NCBI GenBank assembly: GCA_017590115.1 | Contig: JAGGNK010008670.1 | Span: 1,302,001 to 1,366,000 of the forward strand | DNA from: Montifringilla adamsi | Lineage: Eukaryota; Chordata; Aves; Passeriformes; Passeridae | Length of the DNA stretch: 64,000 nucleotides | Direction: 5' to 3' | Part shown: piece by piece, positions 13,725 through 24,511 of the stretch | Layout of the letters: the number at the start of each line of letters is the position of its first letter | How positions within the stretch are numbered: the stretch's first letter is position 1 | Notes under the pieces: model-generated | What the model was told of the DNA's origin: nothing | Seen by the model: only the letters and a program-made list of their open reading frames with translations | The model's database searches: none | Translations under genes and position numbers: made by a program

Positions 13725-14879
13725 AGGCTCTGGCCCCAAGGCTCCTTTAGGGAACTCGATGTGTTTGGGGTGGTTCTCCTCCTCCCAGCTGATCTCCCAT
13801 GGGTAACCAGGCCATGCTGGATGTCCTTCCCAAGGACTCCTTGTAGGATAATCAAGGCATTGTGGCAGAGGAGGCACCTTCATCCCCCTTGGAATCCAGA
13901 GCAGGAGGTTCTCCAGGAATCTGGAGAACTCAAGGTGTGTCAAACCAGCTGCTTTAGAATTCCAGCAGTGTCCCATCCCTGGGTTCTTCTCTCCAGCTGC
14001 ATTCTTGTCCTCTCCATGCTGCCTTTCCATCTTTTTCAAAATGACAGTTGTGGGAATTTTACCTCCTCAAATGTTTGATAAGGTAGTTACCTTGATTTAA
14101 AAGTGCACAGTTGCTGGGCTGAGTTGGTGCTGGTGTTTGGTGAATGCATTTCCTCAGCTCTGCATCTGGCATAATTTGGCACACAAAGATACCAGCAAGG
14201 GAATCAATTCTTCCTCTCCCAGCCAAATCCCAGAGCTGTCACTGCTTAGGCTGAGGAAAAAGGAACCAGGAAGAAATGGGCTGAATGAAAGTTTAAATGT
14301 TGCAATCCTGGAGGAAAGACATTTTACATCACCTCCAAAAAAGTTCGTGGTTGATCCCAGTTCTTGTTTTTATTTCATCCTGCTTTTCTCTGGCACTGTG
14401 GATGATAATTTTTAAATTCTTAAATATTCCCTTATTCTGAAATATGTTTTGTCACTTACCAACTGTCCAAACTGCTGGTTTGAAACATTTTTTTCCTCTT
14501 TGCATCAGTCTCGTTTCAGGTTGAAACTCTGACTCTGCTGCTGCCTACTTTTGTTATCACTTGCCTTATATTGAACAGTAAATTTTAATAAAAATTACTA
14601 TTATTGTGCATATTATCTGTATTTAACTTCCTCAAAGCCATGCATTTTAAAATTGCAAACTAATAACAACCTGCAGTGTTTTATAGAGGCAGCTACATTT
14701 ACATTATATATACATCTTTAATAATTTCTGCAGTCTGAATGACTGCAATTGATACCTGAAATTATTTTACCTTTCCAGCAACTCGTACCGTGATTTTTTT
14801 TCCTGGTGGTGAAGTTGAGTTAAACAAGGAACTTTCTCTTAATACGCTTTGAAAGAGAACATGGCATTTTGCTGCAATT

Positions 14880-15960
14880 ACTTGTGTGTTTGCACTCTGG
14901 CTTTATTAGCAGTCTGAGCACCCAGGCTTGATGCAGCGCAGTTGTTCCATTGTTCTGGCCCAGCCCTTGGATTTATGGCTGAAGTATTAAAGAGCCCCGA
15001 ATTTGTTGGCTTTTGTTTGTGGCCATTGAGCTAAAAATAATCTAATAAGGCTTGTGTCAGGTGAGAGATGCTGAGAAGAATTCCAGGGGAGAAGTTGACA
15101 TCTCAGCACCGTTCTGTGGAGTGGGGGGTGCTGTTTGCCAAGAAAACAGATTGTTTTTGCAAAAATTGATCTTTCCTGGAAGTGCTCAAAGAGAAGAAAA
15201 CAAACCCTGTCTTGGCTTTAGGCTCTAATTCCTCTTTCCATTTAAAAAAAGTCTCTCTTTTGCAGTTGTAACCTTTTGAAGAGATTAGATTGGACCTCTA
15301 AGATAGAGTTCAGTGCTTTAGTGCAATATAATTGGGGAAATACTAAACGCCACTGACCTCATTTCCTTTAGAACAATGAGAATTAATAGTTGCACGTTTT
15401 ATTAGGCTGATATTCCAGATGTAGTGTACATTTAATTAAGTGTAGTTTCCTTTTGGTTATGGTATGTGGCTCTGCTTTTTGTCGCAAATTCTTTCTAGTT
15501 TTACAGTTTTCCACATGTTTTCTTTCACCATTTATGATTTTTTCAAAGCGGGGCTATAAGGATTTAAATCACTTTAGCATGCAGCAAAACAGTTCCCATT
15601 CAAACAATAAACGCCATTTTAAAAAGCCTTTAGATCTTCTGTCACTTCATAAATATAAATGTATAAAAACATTATGCAGTTGTAGTGCCCACCTGCTAAT
15701 TAAATGCAGATTTCCTCAAACTTGTTTTAAAATCCGCTTATTTGTTTCAACTCGGTCTCTGCTCAGAATACATATGGCCCTTGTGAAACTAATTATGCTT
15801 ATGGAGCAGCTGTTAAATTTAGTGCAACTAATTTTATCCAATATTTTACATTTTAATTGATTACCTGTGAAGAAATTAGCAAATTAACACTTATTGTGCA
15901 GTAACTGAATGGGCTTTTATGGAGACTTTCAATTTTTACAAGCGGCCCGAGTGCTGATGG
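14880..15960. promoter_or_regulatory. Candidate conserved non-coding / enhancer-like block
   Basis: The block carries a perfect MEF2-class site CTAAAAATAA (15031-15040), a SOX-like CCATTGTT (14948-14955), TAATTA at 15697-15702 and 15790-15795, and many TTTAAA- and ATAAA-type cores. It has no recognisable transposon. A 135-codon open frame at 15453-15860 shows no family resemblance and I treat it as chance. The regulatory role is inference. Confidence 0.38.
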
Positions 15961-16589
15961 AATAAAGCCATTTCTTAGGGTTGGAGATAGGGAAGTTATT
16001 GGTGAGCCTTGATTATCTGGTGTGAGAATTTAGGGATCCCGAGTGATGCCAAGCATCTGTGTGTTCTGCAACTTAGACATGAAAAGCAGATTGGAAAGTA
16101 ATGGCTTTTCACAGAATTTTGGGAACATATGGGTTTATCTGGATCTAAGAACCCTTTGAAGATCTTTGAACTTGACTAAATGACTTAACCTTTGGCATGG
16201 TGGGTGGGTGTTTTGGGTGTCGTTGGGGGGGAAGGGGATCCATGCTGGAAATCTCCTCTACAGCTTCACTTCTTGGTTGGTTTTTTTTTTCCCCTCTGGT
16301 AGTTCCATAATTTGAACATTTGGGGTCTTGCTTTAATAGGACTAATTGTGATTCTTGTTATTTTTCAACAGCAGATAAAATAGAAAATCTGTCTTCTGTG
16401 CCAGATCTGTGGACTTTTGTTGTGGTTTGGTGATGAGCTGGGGGCACAGATGACTTTTGGGAGCTCCATTTCAGGAAGTTTTATCTTGATTTCCTGTATG
16501 TAGATCTTGCAAGATACTTTAATAGGAATTAAGGAACAGTACAGAGAGACTCTTCCCAAGGCCATGGCGTGATGGGACAAGTGGGAATG

Positions 16590-16745
16590 GCCTGAAGCTG
16601 GTGGAGGGGAGGTTTAGATGGGATATTGGGAAGGAATTCATCCCTGTGAGGGTGGTGGGACACTGGGAGCACAGTGCCATGGCAGGGACACCTTCCACTG
16701 TCCCAGGGAGCTCCAGTCCCCGCCTTGGACACTGCCAGGGATGGG
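16590..16745. mobile_element. Rearranged CR1 fragment with internal inversion
   Basis: The first part (about 16590-16660) is CR1 in + orientation, with GGATATTGGGAAGGAATTC and a GTGAGGGTGGTGG-like stretch. From about 16670 to 16745 the sequence switches to the reverse complement of the more 3' CR1 segment (CCATGGCAGGGACACC, CACTGTCCCAGG, ACACTGCCAGGG). The terminal CR1 tail is missing. Confidence 0.75.
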
Positions 16746-17767
16746 GAAATTTGATGCAATAACTCCTTTAATTTTTAAAAGCTGTTTCCTGTATATAAAT
16801 GTCACCTGCCACCAGTTCTGCACAGATATGGGAATGAGCAGAAATTCAGTTATTGAGCATCCAGCCTGCCTGAGCTGAGTTTGTTTTTTGCACCTGCAAA
16901 AGGTAGAAGGGAACTCCAGATTTGAGCTGATAAACTGGAGTTCTTTAGCAATAAATATTTTAGATTCCTGTTATTCCTGGTGGGAGGACTGTGCCATTAA
17001 GTGAGGAGAGGCCCTGCAACAATTAAGGGTGATTCGTGTTGCTACAGGACTTTGTTTTGTTGTTTGGGGTTTATTTTCTGTTTTGGACTTACCTGCAGAG
17101 TTCTGAGAAGCCAGTGTTACCTGGGAATAGTGGATTTAGGACAGTGCTCTGTAAATCTGTGCTGCCTCATCGTGATGTTTATAAAAAGTGTCTCTGTGCC
17201 AAACAAAAATTAGATTTAATATCCAGAATGCTCTTTAAAATCAAAACTTCCTCTACCTGAGGAGTAAGGATGGATGGATGGACGCTTTTACATTTGTGAT
17301 GACACACTAAAAATCCATTTTGAGCCAGCAAATGCTCTCCAGTTAAGAATCCAGCACTGCAGTGGTAATTTGATCTATTTATTAGTGTTAATAGAGTGAC
17401 CAGGATGGGAGAGCTGCTGTTGGAAGGTACCAGCTGCTGAAACAGGAACCCAGCCCTGACCTCTGGAGCTGCTCCTGGCAGGAATAGGGACCTGAACTCC
17501 CATGTGCTGGACAAATTCCAGAAATGTAATTTATAGCCTCATCTGGAGGGAGGATTTTCTTTTGCTTAGTCTATTGTTGAGTTTTATTAAGCAGTTGTTG
17601 TTTCATAAAAGGAGGGATTTTGTCTGTGTGATTTGGCTTTCAAAGGCCTTGGGAGTTTTGCACTCCAAGAAGTGCTAAAGAAACTTTTAATGCTGTTTTA
17701 AAAATTTCCCCATTTCCCTCAGTACTTAATGGAACTTTTCCATGCGGTGCCATCAGAACTTTCATGG

Positions 17768-17880
17768 GAATCATGGAATTGTAGAGTCATGGGATGGTTT
17801 GGGTTGGGAGGGACCTTAAAGCCCATCTCATTCCATCCCCTGCCCTGGGAGGGACACATTCCAAAGGCCAGGGTGCTCAG
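17768..17880 (-). mobile_element. CR1 LINE 3' fragment
   Basis: This is the reverse complement of a CR1 3' end. It begins with the tail-like AATCATGGAATTGTAGAG, then GGTTTGGGTTGG and GGGACCTTAAAGCCCATC. It is truncated after about 110 bp. Confidence 0.9.
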
Positions 17881-18762
17881 GCAAGAGAAACCAAGGAAAA
17901 CTTGACCTGATTTTTCCTAAATATCCCTTGTCCACTCAGGTAGCATTGATCCATGATAAATTATTAAACGAAACTTAGAAAATCTTCTACAAGAAATTCA
18001 GGAATAATGAAATAATTTTGTGCACACAAAGAACCAGCCCTAATACTTCTGGATCTTTTTTTCCATTCTGTTAATGGATTAATCAGTTGTGTGTTTTATT
18101 TTGCATCTCTTTTCAGAGCAGGAACCATGTTGTCTTTTTATCTTCTTTTGCTAAGTTGTCAGTTTAAAGGTATTAAATTGTGACATGTGCTACATTATTA
18201 GATGTATTGAAATTAAATAATAAAATATAACTATAACAAGGCTGAGGTGCAGTGCTGGTGAGAAATGGCTGATGGGTTGTTCTGATGATGAAATTTTGTA
18301 ATTGTGAACCAGGGCAGTAAGATCTCTGAGATTTTTCACTTTAGACCTTTATAGCATTTTTAAAAGTGTTTGTATTCAGGGCTGAGTAGCCACAAGCTTC
18401 TAAAACCTGGAGATCAAACCCTTGGTAGCAAACTGAGCCTGCTGATGTCTGACTTCACTCACTCTGGTTTTTGGAGAAGAAAATTATCTAGATGTCTCTG
18501 TAGGGGAAGGCACAGGAATTGATGGTACTGTTAGACCAATTTGGTATTTTACACTATGGGAATCCTTTTTGTCTGCCTAGAAGCAGCTTCTTTCTCTAGT
18601 GAAGAAGAACCTTCCTTCACTATCTGGGTGCTTCTCACAAGAGTTTTGGTGACTCCTCTTCTGCTTGTTTAGATAATCCAATAGATCCTGTAAAAAGATT
18701 TAAACTGTTTTAATCAGAATCTCTTCAGTTGCTTTGGGGTCATTTTTTTCTGTCAGTCCACC

Positions 18763-19170
18763 TGATGCCTCAGGATTTAGCTTTTATATTTTCCAGATTC
18801 TGTACTGCATTATAACAGTATATATATAACTCTGAACTCCACACACAGTGCCAGCAGCGCTCCTCTCAGCTCAGGCACACAGAGCAATCCTCTTCCAGCC
18901 CCAGAACCAAGGACACCGCTGCAGCTTCAGCCCAACAGTGCAAACAGCAGGGAATGGAGGGGAGCAACCTGGGAGGATGGGACTGCAGAACCTGGGGCTG
19001 GAATTGGACAGTGAACCCAAAACTTAGAAAAGGGTGAGAACTTGTGACTCAGAGCCCGTCTTGGGCAGAACCTCAGCCAGGCTCTTGTACTGCAAAGGCC
19101 TTTTAATAAATCCCTGCTTGATTCCTTTATCATTCCCAGCCTCTCTTCCAGGTGGCCTCTTTAGGCATCA
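18763..19170 (+). mobile_element. Solo LTR of an endogenous retrovirus
   Basis: This 408-bp segment is bounded by perfect 7-bp terminal inverted repeats, TGATGCC at 18763-18769 and GGCATCA at 19164-19170. It has a TATA-rich stretch in its first quarter and an AATAAA polyadenylation signal at 19105-19110 near its end. This is standard LTR order, on the + strand. No internal retroviral genes are next to it, so it looks like a solo LTR left after recombination. I could not see a matching target-site duplication (flanks CCACC and GAGTC), which suggests age or slight boundary error. It abuts a CR1 piece. It is non-coding. Confidence 0.72.
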
Positions 19171-19269
19171 GAGTCACCATCCCTGGATGTGTTTAAAAGC
19201 AGACTGGGTGTGGCACTCAGTGCCAGGTTTAGTTGGGCTGTTCGGGCTGGGTTGAACTCGATCTTGGAG
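19171..19269 (+). mobile_element. CR1 LINE 3' fragment (a different CR1 subfamily)
   Basis: It starts CACCATCCCTGGATGTGTTT just after the LTR, then runs through a GTGTGGCACTCAGTG-like segment to GGGTTGAACTCGATCTTGGAG. This is the pattern of the older CR1 subfamily whose 3' end reads GTTGGACTCGATGATCTT in birds. The final tail is missing or altered. Confidence 0.7.
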
Positions 19270-19806
19270 TGTTGGAACCCTGGCTGCTGAGAATTTCAGA
19301 CTTTCTGTGCTGATAAGGCACTGACCCCTGAGAGAACACTGCATTGACCTGATGCCATGGAGAAGGCTTCCAAAATGGAAAGATAGAACTGGGATTGTGG
19401 GGGTGGAGTTTGGCACTGTCACAGGGTGGGAAACTGAGAGTTTGGGATTTTAGAATTTAGTGATACATATATAAAGCAAGATGGAGGTTTTGGGGTGGAG
19501 GCTGGTCCTTCTTCATGGGTTTGAGTGGTATTTGGATAGAAAAGTGGATGCATTGTGGACTTTGAGGGATCAGTTACTGGGTTAAAAATGAAAATAATTT
19601 AGGTGTCATTTCCTAACTGGATAGTTTAGCCTTAAAAGTATAGTAAGGTAGTTAGCCATTTGGTAGGGTGTTAGTAGAATGCTGTAGTATGGAGAGACTT
19701 GATAGCTGGCTTGCAAGCAAAGTTGAGTTAATAGAAGAAATAACAATTGGTGATTTTTGACTGTATCCATAGCAAGGAAGAAGAGCAAGGCTGTCAGCAT
19801 GGGAAC
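19270..19806 (+). mobile_element. Possible second LTR fragment
   Basis: The stretch begins TGTTGGAACCCTGGCTGCTG directly after CR1 sequence and carries a TATA-type motif (ACATATATAAAG near 19465). It has the look of a passerine ERV-L type LTR as I remember such repeats. I could not find a matching CCAACA end or target duplication, so the 3' boundary is a guess and the call may be wrong. Confidence 0.35.
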
Positions 19807-20275
19807 AGATTAAAAAAGATACATGAACATTTTTGTAAGCTAGGTGACTTGCATAAGTAGATGTGCATACATGTCTTATTAAATTTCTGTAAAACTTTTG
19901 CTAATTATATTGACATTAATTGCTTTGCAGCAGTAAATAGAATACTTTATTGAACATATATATATAATGAATATAATAAGTTAACGTGTTCTAAAATTAA
20001 TGACAACTTGATGTGGTTAATGACTTAAGATCACGCTTTGTTAAGAATATATGATCTGGAGAACACGCAGGATAAAAACCCTGATCGCGTGTGTGTGCGT
20101 GTCACATCCAACCTAACAGTGACACTGTAGCACTCACAGCTCTTAATATAGATGAGAAATAATAAACACCTGAGCCTGGGCATGAAATGCCATCTCTGGC
20201 ACTTCGACCCCGAGCTGAAAGGAAGCCAGAAGCAGCAGTGGTGTTGTCCAACGCGGTGGCTCTGTGGTTCCGCAG

Positions 20276-20440
20276 GTCGCGCTCGCGGGCCCGGCAGCGC
20301 TCGTACAGCCGCAGCAGCGAGAGGTCCGGCCACAGGAGAACCCCCAGCGGGTCCCGGGAGCGCCGCAAGGGCAGGGACAAGGACAAGGCCAAGGACAAGG
20401 GCAAAGGGAAGGACAAGGAGATCCATGGCACCAAGGCTGG
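20276..20440 (+). CDS. RSRC1: RSRC1 internal coding exon: RS-rich and Lys/Asp-rich segment
   Basis: This exon encodes part of RSRC1 (SRrp53), a nuclear SR-related protein that takes part in pre-mRNA splicing and 3' splice-site choice. The exon is 165 nt long, starts with the third base of a codon and ends two bases into one. The translation begins [17 protein letters not shown], continues through [14 protein letters not shown], then [16 protein letters not shown], and ends IHGTKAG across the junction. This matches, as I remember it, the mammalian RSRC1 stretch containing [24 protein letters not shown] and DKGKDKELHNIKRG. The donor (GTGAGT at 20441) is strong. The acceptor (ttccgcag, ending at 20275) has a poor pyrimidine tract, so the 5' boundary is less certain. 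Reading upstream of the boundary loses all RS character, which supports the chosen start. The exon is GC- and CpG-rich, unlike its AT-rich surroundings. Frames on the opposite strand here are shadows. Confidence 0.87.
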
Positions 20441-22745
20441 GTGAGTGAAACACCAAATGATGCAGCTGGAGCAAAACCGGGCAGCGACGCGGGTACTTTT
20501 ACTCTTGTGATAATTTTCCTTTAATTGTATTTTCTATAAACTAAGTTAATGTAAATTCATAATATTTGAAGGGTGGGGAATTATTCAGACTGTTTGGAGG
20601 GTGGGGTTTGTAGGGGTTTGCATTTCTGCAATGTGGCAGTGTTTTGCACTAAGTGATGGTTTAATTTTCTACCCTTTCCCTCCCCGCTTGGTTTCAGGTG
20701 AGTTAAAGAGCTGTCTGCACTTTCTTAATATTAACATTCTTCCCATATGTAATAGCCATAATTTAGGGGGAAAATGAGGAATATTGGAAAGCATGAGGGC
20801 TTCTTCCTAGCAGAAGATGGGTTTCACTGTTCACACACACCTACACCTCCTCCCAGTGGCAGGAGTTCCTCCTGGGCTTAGCTTGAGGCTCAAAATGCAG
20901 TTTCAGCACAAACCTTGCTCTGGGTGAACGATGAGAGAGCCTGCTGTCAGTCCAATTTCTGCTTGGAATGACTTGGGTTGTTGATGACAGATTGCAGGAA
21001 AGACAATGTAATTTTTTACATGTATGTAATTTATGTAAGTCCCTCTGCTTTACACATCATGCTCCTGTGCAGCCTTTCCTGGGCTGTCTTTTCCCTCTTT
21101 GTCTGATCCCTTCCAAAAAAAACCCGCTGAGGTATCACTTCATGACCTTCCCTTGGGTGGATTCCCACTGAAAAATGCTCCTGGGGAATTTCTAGAGCAG
21201 CATCTTCCACCCACATGTGGGCTTCTGTTGGCTTCTGGAACTTTCCCTTTGTTCCCTGCAGCAGCAGGAAAATTCCTGGTTAAGTTGGATCCAGTTTGGA
21301 CTCTCCAAGCAGATTAATTTCTAGACCTAGAGTCTGGAAAGTCTCATTACAGAGCCCTTCCAGAACCTCCAGCATCAGGGAATCTGTAGTGGCAACAATC
21401 CTGTGGCCTCAGTGTTTGAGCAGATCCTTCCTCAAAGGCACCTCAAGGACCAGGTCTGGTTCCCAGTTTAAATTCATGGCTGTTTGCAATGTATTTATTC
21501 AAAATAGCTGCTTTGGAGCTGTAATGAAGATCAGCCTGAAGCCACATTGTGGGAAGAAGGGACATAAATTCTCAGGTGCTGCTTGACTTTATAGTTTAAC
21601 TTTGCATAAAAGGAGGTATTTCAGCTTGGCAGCACTGCAGCTTATCTGAGAGATGTTGTATATTTGGGGCTTTACTGCTCCTCTAAAGCACAGAATCAAA
21701 ATGCTTTTTTTTCCACTAATTAAGCAGCAAATTTGTGGCTCCTGTGAACCCTAATGATGATTTTCTGTCCTTGGCTTGCCTGTGTTTGTAGATGTGATGG
21801 GTCTGTGCTTGGGGTTTTTTTGGGGCAGCTTTAGATTCATTCACAGTAAACATCTCAAGAGAAATTTCAAAAGTAAAAAAAAAAAGAAAATTATTTTAAA
21901 AAAGCATTCTGGGCGTTGTGCTTTGGCATTGCCTGTTTCAGTGATGATTCTCTAACGCTGAGCACTGAATTTCTGGAGTGCTGGGGAAGCACCAGCTGTT
22001 CCTGAGATGGGCTGTGAAGCAGCTCAGCTCTTCTCCTCTTACACCCTGAAATGTTTTAAGGGTTGTTCCACTTGTCCAGCCATTATGGAGGGAAATCCTG
22101 CAGCAGCTGCTGGGAATGTGGGCTGGGAGCTCCAGGGAGTTCCCTCCACCCCCAAATCCCACGTTTAGACCAACAACATCTACATGCAGGAAGCCTTCAG
22201 CTGTCCAAGTCTGCAGAAGCGAGGGTTTTACAGTACTACAATGTTTTCCCACTATTTTTTTTTTGTACTAATCAAAGCATTACATTCATCTTTTATTTAT
22301 GCTTTTTGAAATTGGCTTGTTTTAAAACAACCTGCATGCATGTCTTCATTGACCTGGATGGGTGTGCTGTTGAATTTTGATGTTTCAAGTCTTGAACAGC
22401 TTCAAAACATGCAAATTCTGTTGTTCTGAGATGTGTTTTTCATAAGGCTCCTTGTTCATTGTTAAACTGGGGGGAAAGCTACTAAAAGCTTGTTAGTTTT
22501 AAATAACTTTTCCTAGATTTGTGTCTCATCGTTGCTTGTGTACTAGTGGAATTTGGGATTACTTCTCCAAGTGATTTTGACATTTTTTGATGGAATAAAT
22601 TAAGAGCAGCTCCTCGGTTGTTAAGAGAAAAGAAGTGGTGAACCATTTATCAACCTGACCACTAGTTTAATTGCTGATCCTTAATAAGGTTATCGATACA
22701 TTTGGGCATTAATGGTTTCACAGCTTCCTAAATACTTTGACAGGT

Positions 22746-23000
22746 CCCAGAATCCTGGAATGGTTTGGGTTGGACAGACCTTAAATCCCATCTCATTCCA
22801 CCTTCTGCCATGGCAGCGCCACCTCCATGGACCAGATTGCTCCAGGTGGCCTTGGGCACTGCCAGGGATCCAGGGGCAGCCACAGCTCCTCTGGGCACCC
22901 TGTGCCAGTCCCTTCCCACTCTCCCAGCAAACAATTCCTTCCCTAAATCCCATCTCTTCCCCCTGGTAGTGGGAGCCATTCCCTGTCTCCTGTCAGTATT
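22746..23000 (-). mobile_element. CR1 LINE 3' fragment
   Basis: Antisense CR1: an AATCCTGGAATGGTTTGGGT-like tail, GGACAGACCTTAAATCCCATC, GCACTGCCAGGGATCCAGGG, a CAGCAAACAATTCCTTCCC-like segment and TGGGAGCCATTCCCTG. About 250 bp are kept, reaching the segment upstream of the usual GGAATTC block. Confidence 0.92.
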
Positions 23001-24495
23001 ACAGAGCCAAGGAGCTCGTTGATCAAACACCATCTCCATTTTTCCTTTCAGTTCCACACTTCAGGGCTTTAAGGTTTCACTAAGGTCCCCCTGTCTGGGG
23101 ACCTTTTTCCAGTGGCATTTCCCCAAATCCCTTGGAGTTGGATCCATGCCCAGTGCCCCATGGATGGCACGTGGGTGGCTGATGCCTGTCCATGAGATTT
23201 TTGCTGTTTGGACAAAACATCAGGAGTCAAGTGGGAACATGGGACTTTCCTGAGTCAGACTCTCCTGGAGCTTGGCACATTATTATTTTTCCCTTCCTTC
23301 TTGCCAGCCAGTGCAGTAGGAAGTCATTTATGGTAATTGGTCCTGATTTGCATATAGGTGATGGAGTTGTGTGGGGCAGAGCACCCAGAACTGCTGGGGA
23401 GCTGTGCTGGGATCAAAGGGGGCCGTGCGGGAGCTGTTGTCTGACACCGAGCTGGGGGTGTTGTTTGCATTAAACATTCATCACCCTCCCAGCCTGCCAG
23501 CAGGAATTCTGGGCTGGGCTGACATGTTTTCATGCAAAATTTATTGGGCAAGACGAGGGTTGTAAAGAGAGATCTCGTTGCCTTTCACCAGCAGCGGAGG
23601 GGGAATGTTTGATTGGGAGGGAGGATTCCGCTGGCACGCTTGGGGCCTGTGTTACACCAGGAGCTGAAGGGTTGGGAAGGCTGATTCTGTCTCTCCAAGA
23701 CCTTTTCCTCAAAATCTGACCTGCCAAATTCCATTTCTCAAGGAGCAGAAACGTGCAAACACAAAGTGATGTTCAGGGTGCTACAATGCTTGTTTAATTT
23801 GCACTGCTCGGGTCTCGCATTCAGGAGTTCTTGTTGCTTGTTTCAATTCTCTTTGGAGTTTATTTCAAAGAGGCTTATGAGGAAAATATAAAGTACATTG
23901 TTTTTAGTTTGTAGCTCGGGAGTCCAAAAGGAAAATACATCCAGTTTGAAAGTTTTGATCCCAAATATAATAAATAAGGATTGCTACTGGGCTGGAATCT
24001 TGGATGCCATGATTCGACCTTGATCAAATTCTTGTTGTTGAGTTGTAAGCATCCTAGAGGAGGTGCCTCCAGGAAAATGGAAATGGGCAGCAGAAATGGG
24101 CTGGTGGGAATTGTACAGTCTGACCAAAAACCCATCTTAAACATGGACATTCCTAGAAAAACTGGAGAACTTCTTTAAAGTATGTTTAAAATTAGCAACT
24201 GCGTTTTGCATGCTGAAACCAAACTACTCCATCCTGTGGTGGAAAGTAGTTTGAATGCTTATAGGAGAAATACCTTCTGTCAGAGGGGAAACCCTTTCCT
24301 TAATCCAAGAGGTTTTATTTTCAGTGTTTGGGCTAAATTACAAGGACTTTGACAAGTGCTTGTAGTAAAGTTTTAAGATGCTTGGTAGGGCTTCTTGGTT
24401 CCAGTGATTTCTTTTGGTAGCTTCTTGAAGAACAGGTTCTGAAACGGAATGACAATTTGAGCCCCTTTGTCCAGCCTGGGATGCTCCAGTGACTG

Positions 24496-24511
24496 CCAAG
24501 CACGTGCTTGG
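24496..24511. promoter_or_regulatory. 16-bp palindrome centred on a CACGTG E-box
   Basis: CCAAGCACGTGCTTGG is perfectly self-complementary, with a central CACGTG, the site class of MYC, USF and CLOCK/BMAL-type bHLH dimers. Occupancy is unknown. The surrounding intron shows no other special feature. Confidence 0.45.

Larger units (their letters stand above)
1..20275 (+). other. RSRC1: RSRC1 intron upstream of the first visible exon (partial)
   Basis: No exon was recognised in these 20.3 kb. The phase of the first visible exon requires an upstream coding exon ending two bases into a codon, but I could not find an RS-rich segment here, so the start codon and first RS exons probably lie before the window. 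Contents: short tandem duplications at 387-494 and 587-660, a tandem repeat at 1924-2320, a GC-rich block at 4440-4870 with open frames on both strands that I do not recognise, CR1 pieces at 6320, 16590, 17768 and 19171, a GC-rich unrecognised block at 8560-9260, two regulatory-like blocks (7985-8420 and 14880-15960) and a solo LTR at 18763. The rest is AT-rich with nothing I can name. A tiny missed exon is possible. Confidence 0.7.

Noticed and set aside
13557..14078. 173-codon frame on the + strand with internal peptide repeats
   Set aside because: The peptide repeats come from the 31-32-bp minisatellite, and the flanking translation has no recognisable domain.
15453..15860. 135-codon frame on the + strand as a possible gene
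   Set aside because: AT-driven Leu/Phe/Ser composition, no splice or family evidence; better read as non-coding, possibly regulatory.
20031..20474. 147-codon frame on the - strand over the RS exon
   Set aside because: It is a shadow of the GC-rich RSRC1 coding exon on the + strand.
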